A stretch of DNA of 64,000 nt, from NCBI RefSeq assembly GCF_900096905.1, contig NZ_FMYI01000001.1:62001-126000 (forward strand), in the 5' to 3' direction. The notes beneath the pieces were generated by a model that ran no database searches, was not told the origin of the DNA, and was given only the letters and a program-made list of their open reading frames with translations. A program made the position numbers and the translations under genes. The stretch is from Pelagirhabdus alkalitolerans (lineage in GTDB: Bacteria > Bacillota > Bacilli > Bacillales > Amphibacillaceae). Shown one piece after another: positions 34,638 through 42,560 of the stretch (position 1 is the stretch's first letter; the number at the start of each line of letters is the position of its first letter).

Positions 34638-36011
34638 GTGGACTTTAACAATTCAAGAACCCATAAGTTCTTACTAATGCTTGGAGATATATTATGTATT
34701 TTAATAGCCTATGTAAGTGCTTTTTATATAAGGTATTTTGATTTCCCTGACCCTAACTGGGATGCTTTTATTTCATTATTACCTTGGATCATCGTTATTG
34801 GTTTATTTTTAATTTCGGTGTATGAATTATATATTATCGATGGAAAACAAACGTTATCGGATCTATTCCGAAAAATACTTGTCGTTGTTACCATGTTAAC
34901 ATTTTTAACGATGGCAAGCTCTTATCTATTCCGAGCTTTCGCTATGCCTCGTTCAGTTATTGTCATTTCAACTGTGTTCATGGTTGTTTATTTACTCGTA
35001 TTTAATGCGGTCTTCCTGAAATTAACGAGACGCAACGTTGTTGGGAAATTTTTAATTGTCGGTAATAAAACAAACACAGATCAGTTGATCACTAAAATTA
35101 ATTATCCCATGTTAAAAGGCTCTGAATATACATGTGTAAGAGAAGGTTCAAATATCAAAAACATACGACAAATGGTAATTGATTCTAATTACATCATTTT
35201 ATGTACGGATATTTCCAAAGAACTAAAATCACAAGTCATTTATCATGCTATGGAACACAATAAAGAAGTTTATGTCATCCCGACACTGTATGAGCTTGTT
35301 TTGCAACGCGCGACAACTTCACCATTGGATGATACGCTTGTTATGGGTGTTAAACCTTTTATTTTAACTTGGGAAAAGTTGTTTTTTAAACGCATATTTG
35401 ATATTATCTTTTCGTTTATCATTTTAGTTTTGATCTCACCCATTTTAATTGTGATGGGGGTTATTATAAAATTAGAGGATCCTAAAGCCGCCGCTATTTT
35501 CAAACAAGAGCGACTTGGTAAAGATGATAAGCCATTTACTATTTACAAATTTCGCTCAATGATCAGTGATGCGGAATCTTACACAGGTCCTGTACTTGCT
35601 TCAACGGATGATGATCGAATAACTAAGGTAGGTAAATTCATTCGAGCTACACGTATTGATGAACTCCCTCAGTTTTTCAACGTTTTAAAAGGAGATATGT
35701 CAATTGTTGGACCAAGACCAGAACGTGAATTTTTTATCAATAAATTATTAAAAGAACATTATCACTATGGTTACCGTAATAGAGTAAAACCTGGTATTAC
35801 AGGGTATGCCCAAGTTATGGGGAAATATACAACTGTAGCTGAAGATAAATTACGCTTTGATTTATTTTATATCCGTAACTATAGTTTCTGGCTAGATCTT
35901 TTAATAATATTAAAGACTGTGTTAGTCGTTTTTGATAAATCAAAATCGGAAGGTACAGAGACCGAAAATAATATCAAAGAGAAAAATAACATATACCATC
36001 ATGATCATTAA
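34638..36011 (+). CDS. Undecaprenyl-phosphate sugar-1-phosphate transferase (WbaP/WcaJ type)
   Basis: The 457-residue polyprenyl glycosylphosphotransferase starts at GTG 34638. Four N-terminal membrane helices (about 12-125), a central CoA-binding-like domain, then a fifth helix ('IIFSFIILVLISPILIVMGV') and the catalytic domain with 'EDPKAAAIFKQERLGK', 'FTIYKFRSM', 'RATRIDELPQFFNVLKGDMSIVGPRPE' region and 'RVKPGITGYAQV'. It links the first sugar phosphate to undecaprenyl phosphate and so starts the polymer. The divergent placement beside galE suggests UDP-Gal/Glc or an N-acetyl form as donor. The C-terminal tail is a short charged extension. Confidence 0.93.
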   Translation: MDFNNSRTHKFLLMLGDILCILIAYVSAFYIRYFDFPDPNWDAFISLLPWIIVIGLFLISVYELYIIDGKQTLSDLFRKILVVVTMLTFLTMASSYLFRAFAMPRSVIVISTVFMVVYLLVFNAVFLKLTRRNVVGKFLIVGNKTNTDQLITKINYPMLKGSEYTCVREGSNIKNIRQMVIDSNYIILCTDISKELKSQVIYHAMEHNKEVYVIPTLYELVLQRATTSPLDDTLVMGVKPFILTWEKLFFKRIFDIIFSFIILVLISPILIVMGVIIKLEDPKAAAIFKQERLGKDDKPFTIYKFRSMISDAESYTGPVLASTDDDRITKVGKFIRATRIDELPQFFNVLKGDMSIVGPRPEREFFINKLLKEHYHYGYRNRVKPGITGYAQVMGKYTTVAEDKLRFDLFYIRNYSFWLDLLIILKTVLVVFDKSKSEGTETENNIKEKNNIYHHDH

Positions 36012-36063
36012 TAAAGAAAGAGCCACTGACCATCTTCTATATTTAGAAGGTTATCAGTGGCTC
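36010..36063 (-). terminator. Terminator after fabZ
   Basis: Ten-bp stem GAGCCACTGA (36020-36029) / TCAGTGGCTC (36054-36063) with an inner CTTCT/AGAAG stem. On the minus strand TTTCTTTATT follows. It may also stop the convergent sugar transferase transcript. Confidence 0.8.
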
Positions 36064-36071
36064 ATATTGTA

Positions 36072-36494
36072 TTATCCGATCGCAAACATTATTTCAGCTT
36101 CACAGGCAAGTTCCCCGTCAACGGTTGCTTTGGCCTTGCCTTTTCCAATCGCACCTTTTAAGCGTGTGATTTCGACTTCGAGTTTCAGTGTATCACCTGG
36201 TTTTACTTGTCTTTTGAAACGGCATTTATCCACACCTGCTAAGTAGCCGATCTTGCCTTGATTTTCTTCCTTTTTCAACATGACAACAGCGCCTGTTTGA
36301 GCGAGTGCTTCAATAATCAAAACACCAGGCATGACAGGGTAATCTGGGAAATGTCCTTGAAAGAACGGTTCATTGATGGTGACATTTTTCTTACCGACAA
36401 CACGTTGTCCTTCTTCTAGCTCTGTAATTTCATCAACGAGTAAAAATGGATAACGGTGTGGGATTGTTTCTTTAATTTGATTAATATCTAACAT
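36072..36494 (-). CDS. fabZ: 3-hydroxyacyl-ACP dehydratase
   Basis: This 140-residue hotdog-fold enzyme removes water from 3-hydroxyacyl-ACP in fatty-acid elongation. The catalytic His is in 'FFQGHFPDYPVMPGVL' and the Glu in 'IEALAQTGAV', both intact; 'PHRYPFLLVD' near the N-terminus is typical. I chose ATG 36494, about 10 nt after AGGAG. It is the first conserved gene right of the glycopolymer locus; in B. subtilis fabZ (ywpB) lies in the same flhO-flhP-mbl neighbourhood. It has its own terminator and is separated from the previous gene by another. Confidence 0.96.
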   Translation of the reverse strand: MLDINQIKETIPHRYPFLLVDEITELEEGQRVVGKKNVTINEPFFQGHFPDYPVMPGVLIIEALAQTGAVVMLKKEENQGKIGYLAGVDKCRFKRQVKPGDTLKLEVEITRLKGAIGKGKAKATVDGELACEAEIMFAIG

Positions 36495-36517
36495 TATGAC
36501 CAACTCCTAATTTTTTA

Positions 36518-36552
36518 GTAAAAAGAAGAGCGGACCCGTTAAACGTCCGCCT
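36518..36552 (-). terminator. Terminator after the EpuA-like gene
   Basis: GCGGAC (36530-36535) pairs with GTCCGC (36545-36550). Minus strand then reads TCTTCTTTTTA. Confidence 0.75.
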
Positions 36553-36562
36553 TATCTATTTA

Positions 36563-36847
36563 TTATTCAACACCCGTAATAATATCGAGTAGGTGCTGCC
36601 AAAATTCAAATGTTAATACCTCGATCGCTTCACCATCACCTATGACACTAAATCCAACGACCATGCCGATGATAAGCGCGAGGAATGCGAGCAGAAAGAT
36701 TATGATAATACGTAGCCAGATTGGGATGAGACGACGTACTTGCCTTTGTTCTTTCTTCTCTTTTTTTGCTTGACGTTTTTCTTCTCTTGATTTAGGTTCC
36801 TTATCTTCAGAAACCTCGTTCGTTTTGTTTGATTTATCTTCTTGCAT
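36563..36847 (-). CDS. EpuA-like small membrane protein (DUF annotated as RNA polymerase subunit beta)
   Basis: A 94-residue protein with a highly charged, Lys/Glu-rich cytoplasmic half ('KRQAKKEKKEQRQVRR') followed by one membrane helix (about 44-66) and a short acidic outer tail. This pattern fits the EpuA family, which databases often mislabel as an RNA polymerase beta subunit. The function is not known. It lies 11 nt after flhP and shares its operon. Assignment rests on layout and neighbourhood rather than on clear motifs. Confidence 0.65.
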   Translation of the reverse strand: MQEDKSNKTNEVSEDKEPKSREEKRQAKKEKKEQRQVRRLIPIWLRIIIIFLLAFLALIIGMVVGFSVIGDGEAIEVLTFEFWQHLLDIITGVE

Positions 36848-36858
36848 AAGAAAGCTCC

Positions 36859-37695
36859 TTAGCGTAGTTGATTAACAAGGCCACGCATTTGGTCATGCAT
36901 TGAAATCGTACGTGCATTGAATTGGTATGCGCGCTGTGCTTGCAATAGGTCAGTCATCTGTTTTTGCAAATCAACGTTCGATTGTTCAAGCGTTTGATTC
37001 TGGATCCTGTTATCAGCACCAGGGATCTCTGTGATAATTTCATCCGCTTCATACGCCACTTCTGTTAAGTCTGGTAAGCGGAATAAATTATTGCCTGTTG
37101 GTTCTAAAAATTGAGGGCGTATCGCTTCGGCCACTGATAGTTGACCTTCAACGACTTCAGCACCATCTCTTATGGTCACTACTTCTCCAGTTTCATTAAT
37201 CGTAACATCTTCCATGTCATCCGCAAATTCGATTGGCTCACCATCTTGACCTAAAACAGGATGACCATCGCTTGTTGTTAGCATCACTGTATCACCCGCT
37301 TCAGTTGGTTGCAAGTAAAGCGTGCCGTCTCTTGTGAAACGTGGCTCTGTAACACCATTCTCTGTCACTTCAACTTGTAACATATGATTATCTTCGAGCA
37401 GTGCAACATCTAGATTTCGCTCTGTTGTTTGCAGAGAACCGACTGATAGATCAATGTTTGTATGACCTAAACGAGCGCCGACACCTTGACGAATGCCGTG
37501 TGGCGTTTCACGGTTTAGAGCATTTGCTTCTTCATCGCTAAAATTATCAATATTTCGATAGAGTAGTGATGTGAAATTCGCGCCTTGGTTTTTATAACCT
37601 GTTGTACTTGAGTTGGCTACGTTATGGCCGACTAGATCGAGTTTATTTTGCAATTGATTCATCGTGACGGCTGCTTGTACATTCATTCGACTCAT
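36859..37695 (-). CDS. flhP: Flagellar hook-basal body rod protein FlhP
   Basis: 278 residues of the FlgF/FlgG family. The N-terminus has the rod signature 'NQLQNKLDLVGHNVANSSTTGYKNQ' region and the C-terminus the matching 'LQAQRAYQFNARTISMHDQM' helix. The middle has 'RFTRDGTLYLQP', the conserved FlgG-type motif. It builds the distal rod of the flagellum outside the membrane and is exported by the flagellar type III system. It follows flhO by 11 nt in the order mbl-flhO-flhP, as in B. subtilis. The acidic character of the middle is marked. Confidence 0.94.
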   Translation of the reverse strand: MSRMNVQAAVTMNQLQNKLDLVGHNVANSSTTGYKNQGANFTSLLYRNIDNFSDEEANALNRETPHGIRQGVGARLGHTNIDLSVGSLQTTERNLDVALLEDNHMLQVEVTENGVTEPRFTRDGTLYLQPTEAGDTVMLTTSDGHPVLGQDGEPIEFADDMEDVTINETGEVVTIRDGAEVVEGQLSVAEAIRPQFLEPTGNNLFRLPDLTEVAYEADEIITEIPGADNRIQNQTLEQSNVDLQKQMTDLLQAQRAYQFNARTISMHDQMRGLVNQLR

Positions 37696-37706
37696 CGGTT
37701 AACCTC

Positions 37707-38531
37707 CTATGTTAAACGTGCGATTTGATTAACCGCAAGATCCATACTTTGATCATATGCTCTGACGACTTGTTGATTCGATTCAAAGTTTCGATACGCT
37801 TGCATCATATCGGTCATCGTTTGAACTTCATCAACATTTGATGTTTCTAAAGAACCTTGCTCAACTGAAAAGGTAACATCTGCGAGGTCACGCGCATCAA
37901 CAATCTCACCGTCTTCTCCTTCAAGCATAAACAAATCTTCATCATCTTTAATCAAATCATTCACATTTTCTGTGTAACTAATGTCGAGTGGAATAGCTTC
38001 ATCTCCGACTTCAACAATACCTTCAGGTGTCACTTCAAACTGTTGACCGTCTGTAAATACCGGTTCACCAGCTTGGTCTAAGACGTAATACCCTTGGTTT
38101 GTTGTTAGGAATCCCTCACCATCAACAGTAAAGTTACCGTTTCTTGTGTAACGCTCTTCACCTTCAGCGTTTTGAATCGTGAAGAATAGACCACCCGCTT
38201 CATCAGGAATCGTGCCGTTAACAAGTGCCATATCCGTTGACATGCCCGTTTCTTCAAGCCCGCCTTGAGCGTGGTCAGGAATGGTTTCTTGTACATAAAC
38301 CCCCGTATTAATCGAACCCACTTGTCCTCCGTTTGGGACGTTAAAACGTCGTGTTGTTGGCAGTTCTTCTGATCCCATACGTTGGATCAACATTTCTGGA
38401 AAAGCACGAACAGCTGCTTGATCTTGTTTAAATCCTGGTGTTTGAGCATTCGATATATTATTGGATAATGTGTCTTGGCGTCGTTGTTGCGTCAACATCC
38501 CACTTGCTGCTGTGTAATAGCCTCTTAACAT
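37707..38531 (-). CDS. flhO: Flagellar hook-basal body rod protein FlhO
   Basis: 274 residues, the FlgF/FlgG-type partner of FlhP. 'GYYTAASGMLTQQRRQDTLSNNISNAQTPGFKQ' region at the N-terminus and 'MMQAYRNFESNQQVVRAYDQSMD' at the C-terminus are rod-protein ends; 'RYTRNGNFTVDGEGFLTT' is the central motif. It lies 42 nt after mbl. Position and family both support FlhO; the exact role in the rod is known from homologues only. Confidence 0.94.
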   Translation of the reverse strand: MLRGYYTAASGMLTQQRRQDTLSNNISNAQTPGFKQDQAAVRAFPEMLIQRMGSEELPTTRRFNVPNGGQVGSINTGVYVQETIPDHAQGGLEETGMSTDMALVNGTIPDEAGGLFFTIQNAEGEERYTRNGNFTVDGEGFLTTNQGYYVLDQAGEPVFTDGQQFEVTPEGIVEVGDEAIPLDISYTENVNDLIKDDEDLFMLEGEDGEIVDARDLADVTFSVEQGSLETSNVDEVQTMTDMMQAYRNFESNQQVVRAYDQSMDLAVNQIARLT

Positions 38532-38573
38532 AACAGGACTTCCTTTCGGTGATTGGTTTTAAATTCAAAGTAT

Positions 38574-39575
38574 TTAAACGATGGATTTTTTCTCAATTTT
38601 ATCGATATTTTCTAACATAATGCCTGTACCTGCTGCTACACAGTGCATTGGCTCATCTGCTAAAAAGACAGGAACTTTCAACTCTTCTGATAAGAGCTGA
38701 TCCATACCATGAAGCATCGCGCCTCCACCCGTTAAGATCACGCCGCGATCGATAATATCGGCAGATAATTCTGGTGGCGTTTTTTCTAGTACATTTTTGG
38801 CTGCTTGGGTAATAAGGGATACCGGTTCACGTAGCGCTCGCTCAATTTCATCTGAGTGAATCGTAATCGTACGTGGTAAACCAGATACCATATCACGTCC
38901 CCTTATATCGATTGATTCATTGCGGGAGCCTTTAAATACAGTTGCCACGTGCATTTTAATATCTTCTGATGTACGTTCACCAATTAATAATTTATACTCG
39001 CGTTTAACGTAATTTAAAATTTCTTGATCGAATTTGTCACCAGCCATTTTAATCGACTGTGCTGTCACAATATCGCCCATTGAAAGAACGGCAACATCTG
39101 TTGTCCCACCACCGACATCAACCACCATATTACCGCTTGGTTGGAAAATGTCCATGCCAGCACCGATTGCTGCGACTTTCGGTTCTTCTTCTAAATAGAC
39201 TTTCTTGCCACCGGATTTTTCTGCTGCTTCTTTTATTGCTTTTTGTTCTACTTTAGTGATGTTTGTCGGGCAACAAATTAACATGCGCGGTTTTGAAAAC
39301 ATACCGCGTACACTGATTTTGTCAATAAAATACTTTAACATCGCTTCTGTCACGTCAAAATCTGCAATAACACCATCTTTAAGTGGGCGGATTGCTTCAA
39401 TATTACCTGGCGTTCGTCCGACCATACGACGCGCTGCTTCACCAACTTCTAACACTTTAGATGTCGAACGGTCCATCGCGACAACAGATGGTTCATTTAA
39501 TACAACGCCTTTTCCTTTTACGTGAATCAATACGTTTGCCGTCCCTAAATCAATTCCGATATCTCTTGAAAACAT
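38574..39575 (-). CDS. mbl: Rod-shape determining protein Mbl (MreB-like actin)
   Basis: The 333-residue bacterial actin polymerises under the membrane and guides cell-wall synthesis along the side wall. The phosphate loops 'DIGIDLGTANVLI' and 'VVDVGGGTTDVAV' and the adenosine motif 'GVILTGGGAMLHG' are visible. Length is normal. It is Mbl rather than MreB because spoIIID lies upstream and flhO-flhP downstream, as in B. subtilis. A good ribosome site (AGGGAGGA) precedes the ATG. Confidence 0.96.
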   Translation of the reverse strand: MFSRDIGIDLGTANVLIHVKGKGVVLNEPSVVAMDRSTSKVLEVGEAARRMVGRTPGNIEAIRPLKDGVIADFDVTEAMLKYFIDKISVRGMFSKPRMLICCPTNITKVEQKAIKEAAEKSGGKKVYLEEEPKVAAIGAGMDIFQPSGNMVVDVGGGTTDVAVLSMGDIVTAQSIKMAGDKFDQEILNYVKREYKLLIGERTSEDIKMHVATVFKGSRNESIDIRGRDMVSGLPRTITIHSDEIERALREPVSLITQAAKNVLEKTPPELSADIIDRGVILTGGGAMLHGMDQLLSEELKVPVFLADEPMHCVAAGTGIMLENIDKIEKKSIV

Positions 39576-39722
39576 GCTATGATCCTCCCTAAATTTATAT
39601 CTACGTGTGCCAATTATTTACGATTGTCTCTAATAATATATAATAGCACACTTTTAGGGGGTACGTTAAACGATTTTACAAATATTTTGTGAAGATTAAT
39701 AAATAGGAAGGATCTTGACGAA

Positions 39723-39986
39723 TTAGGATGAGGAATACCGTTTATCTTGGTATTTACGTTTTGTTGCTTCGCCACCTCTAATGTGGCGAATGTTTTTGTG
39801 ATGTTCGAGGATTTGTTTAGCTTCAATGGCAAGGAGTGGATGAATCTCTGGTAGTCGCTCGGTCAAATCTTTGTGGACGGTACTTTTTGAAACACCGAAT
39901 TCTTTTGCAATCGTGCGGACAGTTTTTTTCGTCTCAACAAAATAGTGCCCTATAGCAAGCGTTCGATTCTTAATATAATCATGCAC
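39723..39986 (-). CDS. spoIIID: Sporulation transcription regulator SpoIIID
   Basis: 87 residues with a helix-turn-helix: 'VRTIAKEFGVSKSTVHKDLTERLPEI' region is nearly identical to known SpoIIID. It acts in the mother cell, activating or repressing many sigma-E genes. I chose GTG 39986, which gives the usual start 'HDYIKNRT' and has GAGAGGTG upstream; longer starts would add residues not found in homologues. It lies just upstream of mbl as in B. subtilis. Expected to be controlled by sigma-E, though I did not identify that promoter. Confidence 0.96.
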   Translation of the reverse strand: MHDYIKNRTLAIGHYFVETKKTVRTIAKEFGVSKSTVHKDLTERLPEIHPLLAIEAKQILEHHKNIRHIRGGEATKRKYQDKRYSSS

Positions 39987-40140
39987 ATCGTTACACCTCT
40001 CTTGTTGTCTGACCACGATGTAAGATGAGTATTTCTATTAAACGGCTTGTAAGGTTTTATTCAGGTCATTTGTTTAATCGTATGATGGTGAGTGGTGCAT
40101 TATACGTGTTGGTTTGAAATACGAGAAGAGAGTGATTTGA

Positions 40141-40290
40141 TTTGTGTGCGATAATTTTAATTTGTGTGGTTTTTTCGTGGTTTGTGTGCAAAAATCTGGA
40201 TTTGTGTGCAATTTTTCCGATTTGTGTGCGAAATTCTGATTTTGTGCGCGATAATTTGATTCTGCGCGCGATTTTCACAATCTGCGCGCG
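40141..40290. repeat. Exact 20-bp period intergenic repeat array, eight units
   Basis: Eight units start at 40141, 40161, 40181, 40201, 40221, 40241, 40261 and 40281, each exactly 20 bp apart. Units begin TTTGTGTGCG in the left part and shift to TCTGCGCGCG at the right end; the other half is AT-rich (such as AAATTCTGAT). The core TGYGYGCG is the same family as the array at 13371-13487. It lies between spoIIID and the signal-peptide gene and ends at that gene's terminator. Confidence 0.85.
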
Positions 40291-40322
40291 AAAAAGAAAA
40301 AAGCTAGCGTAGGCTAGCTTTC
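40290..40322 (-). terminator. Terminator after the signal-peptide gene
   Basis: AAAGCTAGC (40300-40308) pairs with GCTAGCTTT (40313-40321), loop GTAG. Minus strand then reads TTTTTTCTTTTT. Confidence 0.85.
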
Positions 40323-40327
40323 ATCTG

Positions 40328-40531
40328 TTAAAAAATATCACCTTGACCAGGGTCGCGACGGAAAATTTCAAATTCTGGTTCTGAAAAAATATCGCCTTGG
40401 CCTGGATCGCGATACTCAATAATCATTTCTTTATCTTGTTGCTCTTCTAAGTTTGCAGCTTCTTGTTGGGTGAATGTGACACCTGTTAATAGGGTGAATA
40501 CAACTAAGAGTGAAAAAATACGACGTTTCAT
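40328..40531 (-). CDS. Secreted propeptide with duplicated C-terminal RDPGQGDIF (candidate signalling peptide)
   Basis: A 67-residue gene with an excellent ribosome site (GAGGAGGTGAAAAT before ATG). 'MKRRIFSLLVVFTLLTGVTFT' is a Sec signal. After an acidic linker the nonapeptide RDPGQGDIF occurs twice, once in the middle and once at the very C-terminus. The two DNA copies differ at four positions, all silent third bases, which points to selection on the peptide. It lies 39 nt downstream of a receptor-like TPR gene in the order typical of rap-phr and aimR-aimP pairs. Maturation site and exact mature peptide are unknown; DPGQGD or the C-terminal part are candidates. Confidence 0.8.
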   Translation of the reverse strand: MKRRIFSLLVVFTLLTGVTFTQQEAANLEEQQDKEMIIEYRDPGQGDIFSEPEFEIFRRDPGQGDIF

Positions 40532-40570
40532 ATTTTCACCTCCTCATGTTCATATTTTTGAACACTGAAG

Positions 40571-41578
40571 CTACATCGACTGCATGGCTGTTAGTGGTAA
40601 TCGTGCAAAATAATGATCGCTGCGCTCTTCGATAAAAGCGTCATAAGAACGCTCGAGCAGTTCATAATCATGATGAGCACGACCCAAATAATAATGTGTG
40701 AACGGTGTAAATTCAGTAAATTCCGAAAGAATCTGACGAGCCGTTTCATAATCGCCCCCTGCCATCGCTAAGTGAGCTTGTTCACTTTTGATTGGGGTCG
40801 TAAGTCCTTCTGGTCGATTAAAATGAGCATAGATGAAGGGTCTATTTTGTTGTTCAATCATAGTAATAATACGTGTAATGTCGTTTTCACGAGCCATTTT
40901 TTCGGCTTCTTTTAAATGATAATTAGCCGATTCAAAATCATCGAACAAATAAGACAAACTTAAATTAATGTGTAAATTTGCTAAGTGAACGTGATTATGA
41001 TTATTTTTGAATGCTCTAAATCCGTATTTTCTAGCTAGGAGCATCTCATTACGTTTCCAGTGGTGCATAAATAAAACACGATCTAATCGGTATTGCAAAA
41101 GAGGGGTTAACACTCGATGCGAAACTTGATGAAATAGCGCAAGGAGATCATCTAAGCGATTGGCTACCGCATCGAAATCAAAGACATCAACATGAATCGC
41201 AATTACGAAAAATTCAATTAGCGCTTTTAAAGCAGGGTCATCGGTTTTAATCTTCTGCGTTTCAAAAAGCAATTGATCATGCGTAAGGGTTCTCTTTTCT
41301 TTGGTTAACATAAGATCGAAAAGATAAGCCCACTGCCGGTTTACTGAATTGACATGATGTTTATTTCGGCTTAACAGCGTTTTTAAATCTTGATAATAAC
41401 CATTCATAAACAAATATTCCCAACCGATCCGCATATCTTGCGGGTCACTTGCTTGCACAAAAAATTCACGCAATGCTTCTGGACGATTTTTTTGTTGAAC
41501 GTTTAATTCAATCCAATAACTGAAACGCTCTAAGCCTTGTTGATAAATGTCGCGGTACGTCTTTGCATGTTGATTCAT
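40571..41578 (-). CDS. AimR/Rap-like TPR peptide-receptor protein without a DNA-binding domain
   Basis: 335 residues, nearly all helical. 'DPQDMRIGWEYLFMNGYYQDLKTLL' near residues 45-70 and 'LANLHINLSLSYLFDDFESANYHLKEAEKMA' near 200-230 resemble AimR-family lysis-lysogeny receptors and other TPR peptide sensors. AimR has an N-terminal helix-turn-helix; here the chain starts inside the helical part, so it may bind a protein partner as Rap proteins do. A strong ribosome site (AAGGAGGGGAGAACAAC) precedes the ATG. The candidate peptide gene follows 39 nt later. It lies within a sporulation gene block, so a role in sporulation timing is conceivable but unproven. Confidence 0.65.
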   Translation of the reverse strand: MNQHAKTYRDIYQQGLERFSYWIELNVQQKNRPEALREFFVQASDPQDMRIGWEYLFMNGYYQDLKTLLSRNKHHVNSVNRQWAYLFDLMLTKEKRTLTHDQLLFETQKIKTDDPALKALIEFFVIAIHVDVFDFDAVANRLDDLLALFHQVSHRVLTPLLQYRLDRVLFMHHWKRNEMLLARKYGFRAFKNNHNHVHLANLHINLSLSYLFDDFESANYHLKEAEKMARENDITRIITMIEQQNRPFIYAHFNRPEGLTTPIKSEQAHLAMAGGDYETARQILSEFTEFTPFTHYYLGRAHHDYELLERSYDAFIEERSDHYFARLPLTAMQSM

Positions 41579-41726
41579 GTTGTTCTCCCCTCCTTTTTGT
41601 ATTTTTTTCTAGATCAATTATCACATAATTCATATAAAACACAAGCATATTTATGTTAAATCGTTCGACATATTTCTCATTGTTCTAATTTTAAGAAAAT
41701 TTAATTAATATTTTGTTTTAAAAACA

Positions 41727-41760
41727 TAAAAAAAAGAGCAAGTTTCCTAAACTCGCTCTC
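41727..41760 (-). terminator. Terminator after spoIIQ
   Basis: Stem AGAGCAAGTTT (41735-41745) / AAACTCGCTCT (41749-41759) with one mismatch, followed on the minus strand by eight T. Confidence 0.9.
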
Positions 41761-41767
41761 TTTTCAC

Positions 41768-42496
41768 TTACGATTCATCTTCTGTTTCAGTTACGTCTGT
41801 TTGAATAGCTGTGACGGGTGCGTTAAATACCATTTCAGGATTTACTGGAACATTGTTTTTCCGGATTTCAAACTGAACATGAACACCTTGATCTTTAGCA
41901 AATTCATTTGTACCAGCGTGAGCTAACACTGTCCCTTGCTCTACGGTCTGATCGAGTTCCACTTCGACATCCGAAAGACTGGTATAGTATGTTTTTAAGT
42001 CATGATCATGCTCTAAGACAATAGTTTGTCCGAGTAACGGATCGTCCTTCACATCAATCACCTCACCGCTCAAAGGAGCGACAACTGCTAATGGCTCATC
42101 TGTAGATGGCACAATTGATATGCCTTGTGATTGATAATATTTATTGTTGTAAAAAATCAGGGCATCAACTTGTTCACTTTCATCCGTGTCAAAATCATAG
42201 AAATGTGTTACAACTTCTGTTTCAGCTTCTTCTAACACAGGCCACTTAAATTCTTCAACAGACTGGCTGACTGGCTCAGACGGTTCATAAAATTCCGCTG
42301 ATGGGTCCATTCTTGACTCATTCTCTTCGAAAAACTCCATTTCCGGAGCTGGTGCACTTAATCGGTTCATCGTCTGATACCAGACGACACCTGTTAAGAG
42401 TAGTGCAGCCACTGACAAATAAACAGCTGGAAAGAATGCTTTCTTTCGAATGAGACGTTTCCACTTTGAACGAATTGTATTTTGTTCTTCATTCAT
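41768..42496 (-). CDS. spoIIQ: Stage II sporulation protein Q
   Basis: About 242 residues: one membrane helix (about 24-44), an acidic linker and a LytM/M23-like domain. SpoIIQ is made in the forespore and joins SpoIIIAH across the intermembrane space. 'GEVIDVKDDPLLGQTIVLEHDHDLKTYY' region matches the family. The zinc motifs are degenerate: the usual HxxxD is lost and HxH reads 'HVQ', so no peptidase activity is expected. I chose ATG 42496, 6 nt after GAGGTG. It lies next to spoIID, as in B. subtilis. Confidence 0.92.
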   Translation of the reverse strand: MNEEQNTIRSKWKRLIRKKAFFPAVYLSVAALLLTGVVWYQTMNRLSAPAPEMEFFEENESRMDPSAEFYEPSEPVSQSVEEFKWPVLEEAETEVVTHFYDFDTDESEQVDALIFYNNKYYQSQGISIVPSTDEPLAVVAPLSGEVIDVKDDPLLGQTIVLEHDHDLKTYYTSLSDVEVELDQTVEQGTVLAHAGTNEFAKDQGVHVQFEIRKNNVPVNPEMVFNAPVTAIQTDVTETEDES

Positions 42497-42560
42497 TTTC
42501 ATCACCTCAGCAACCATTCTGAACCATCTGAGGTGATTCTATACCTATCACTTATATATT

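Noticed and set aside
39614..39832. 72-residue minus-strand frame overlapping spoIIID
   Set aside because: Out of frame with spoIIID, low-complexity product, no ribosome site.
40066..40278. Minus-strand frame of 70 residues
   Set aside because: It is the translation of the 20-bp repeat array; its repeated 'TNHEKTTQIKIIAHKS' pattern follows from the DNA repeat. No ribosome site.
40141..40290. CRISPR array
   Set aside because: The unit is only 20 bp, conserved in about half its length, with no unique spacers and no cas genes nearby.
40328..41578. Prophage lysis-lysogeny module
   Set aside because: The receptor resembles AimR, but no phage genes are nearby and the flanks are conserved sporulation genes.
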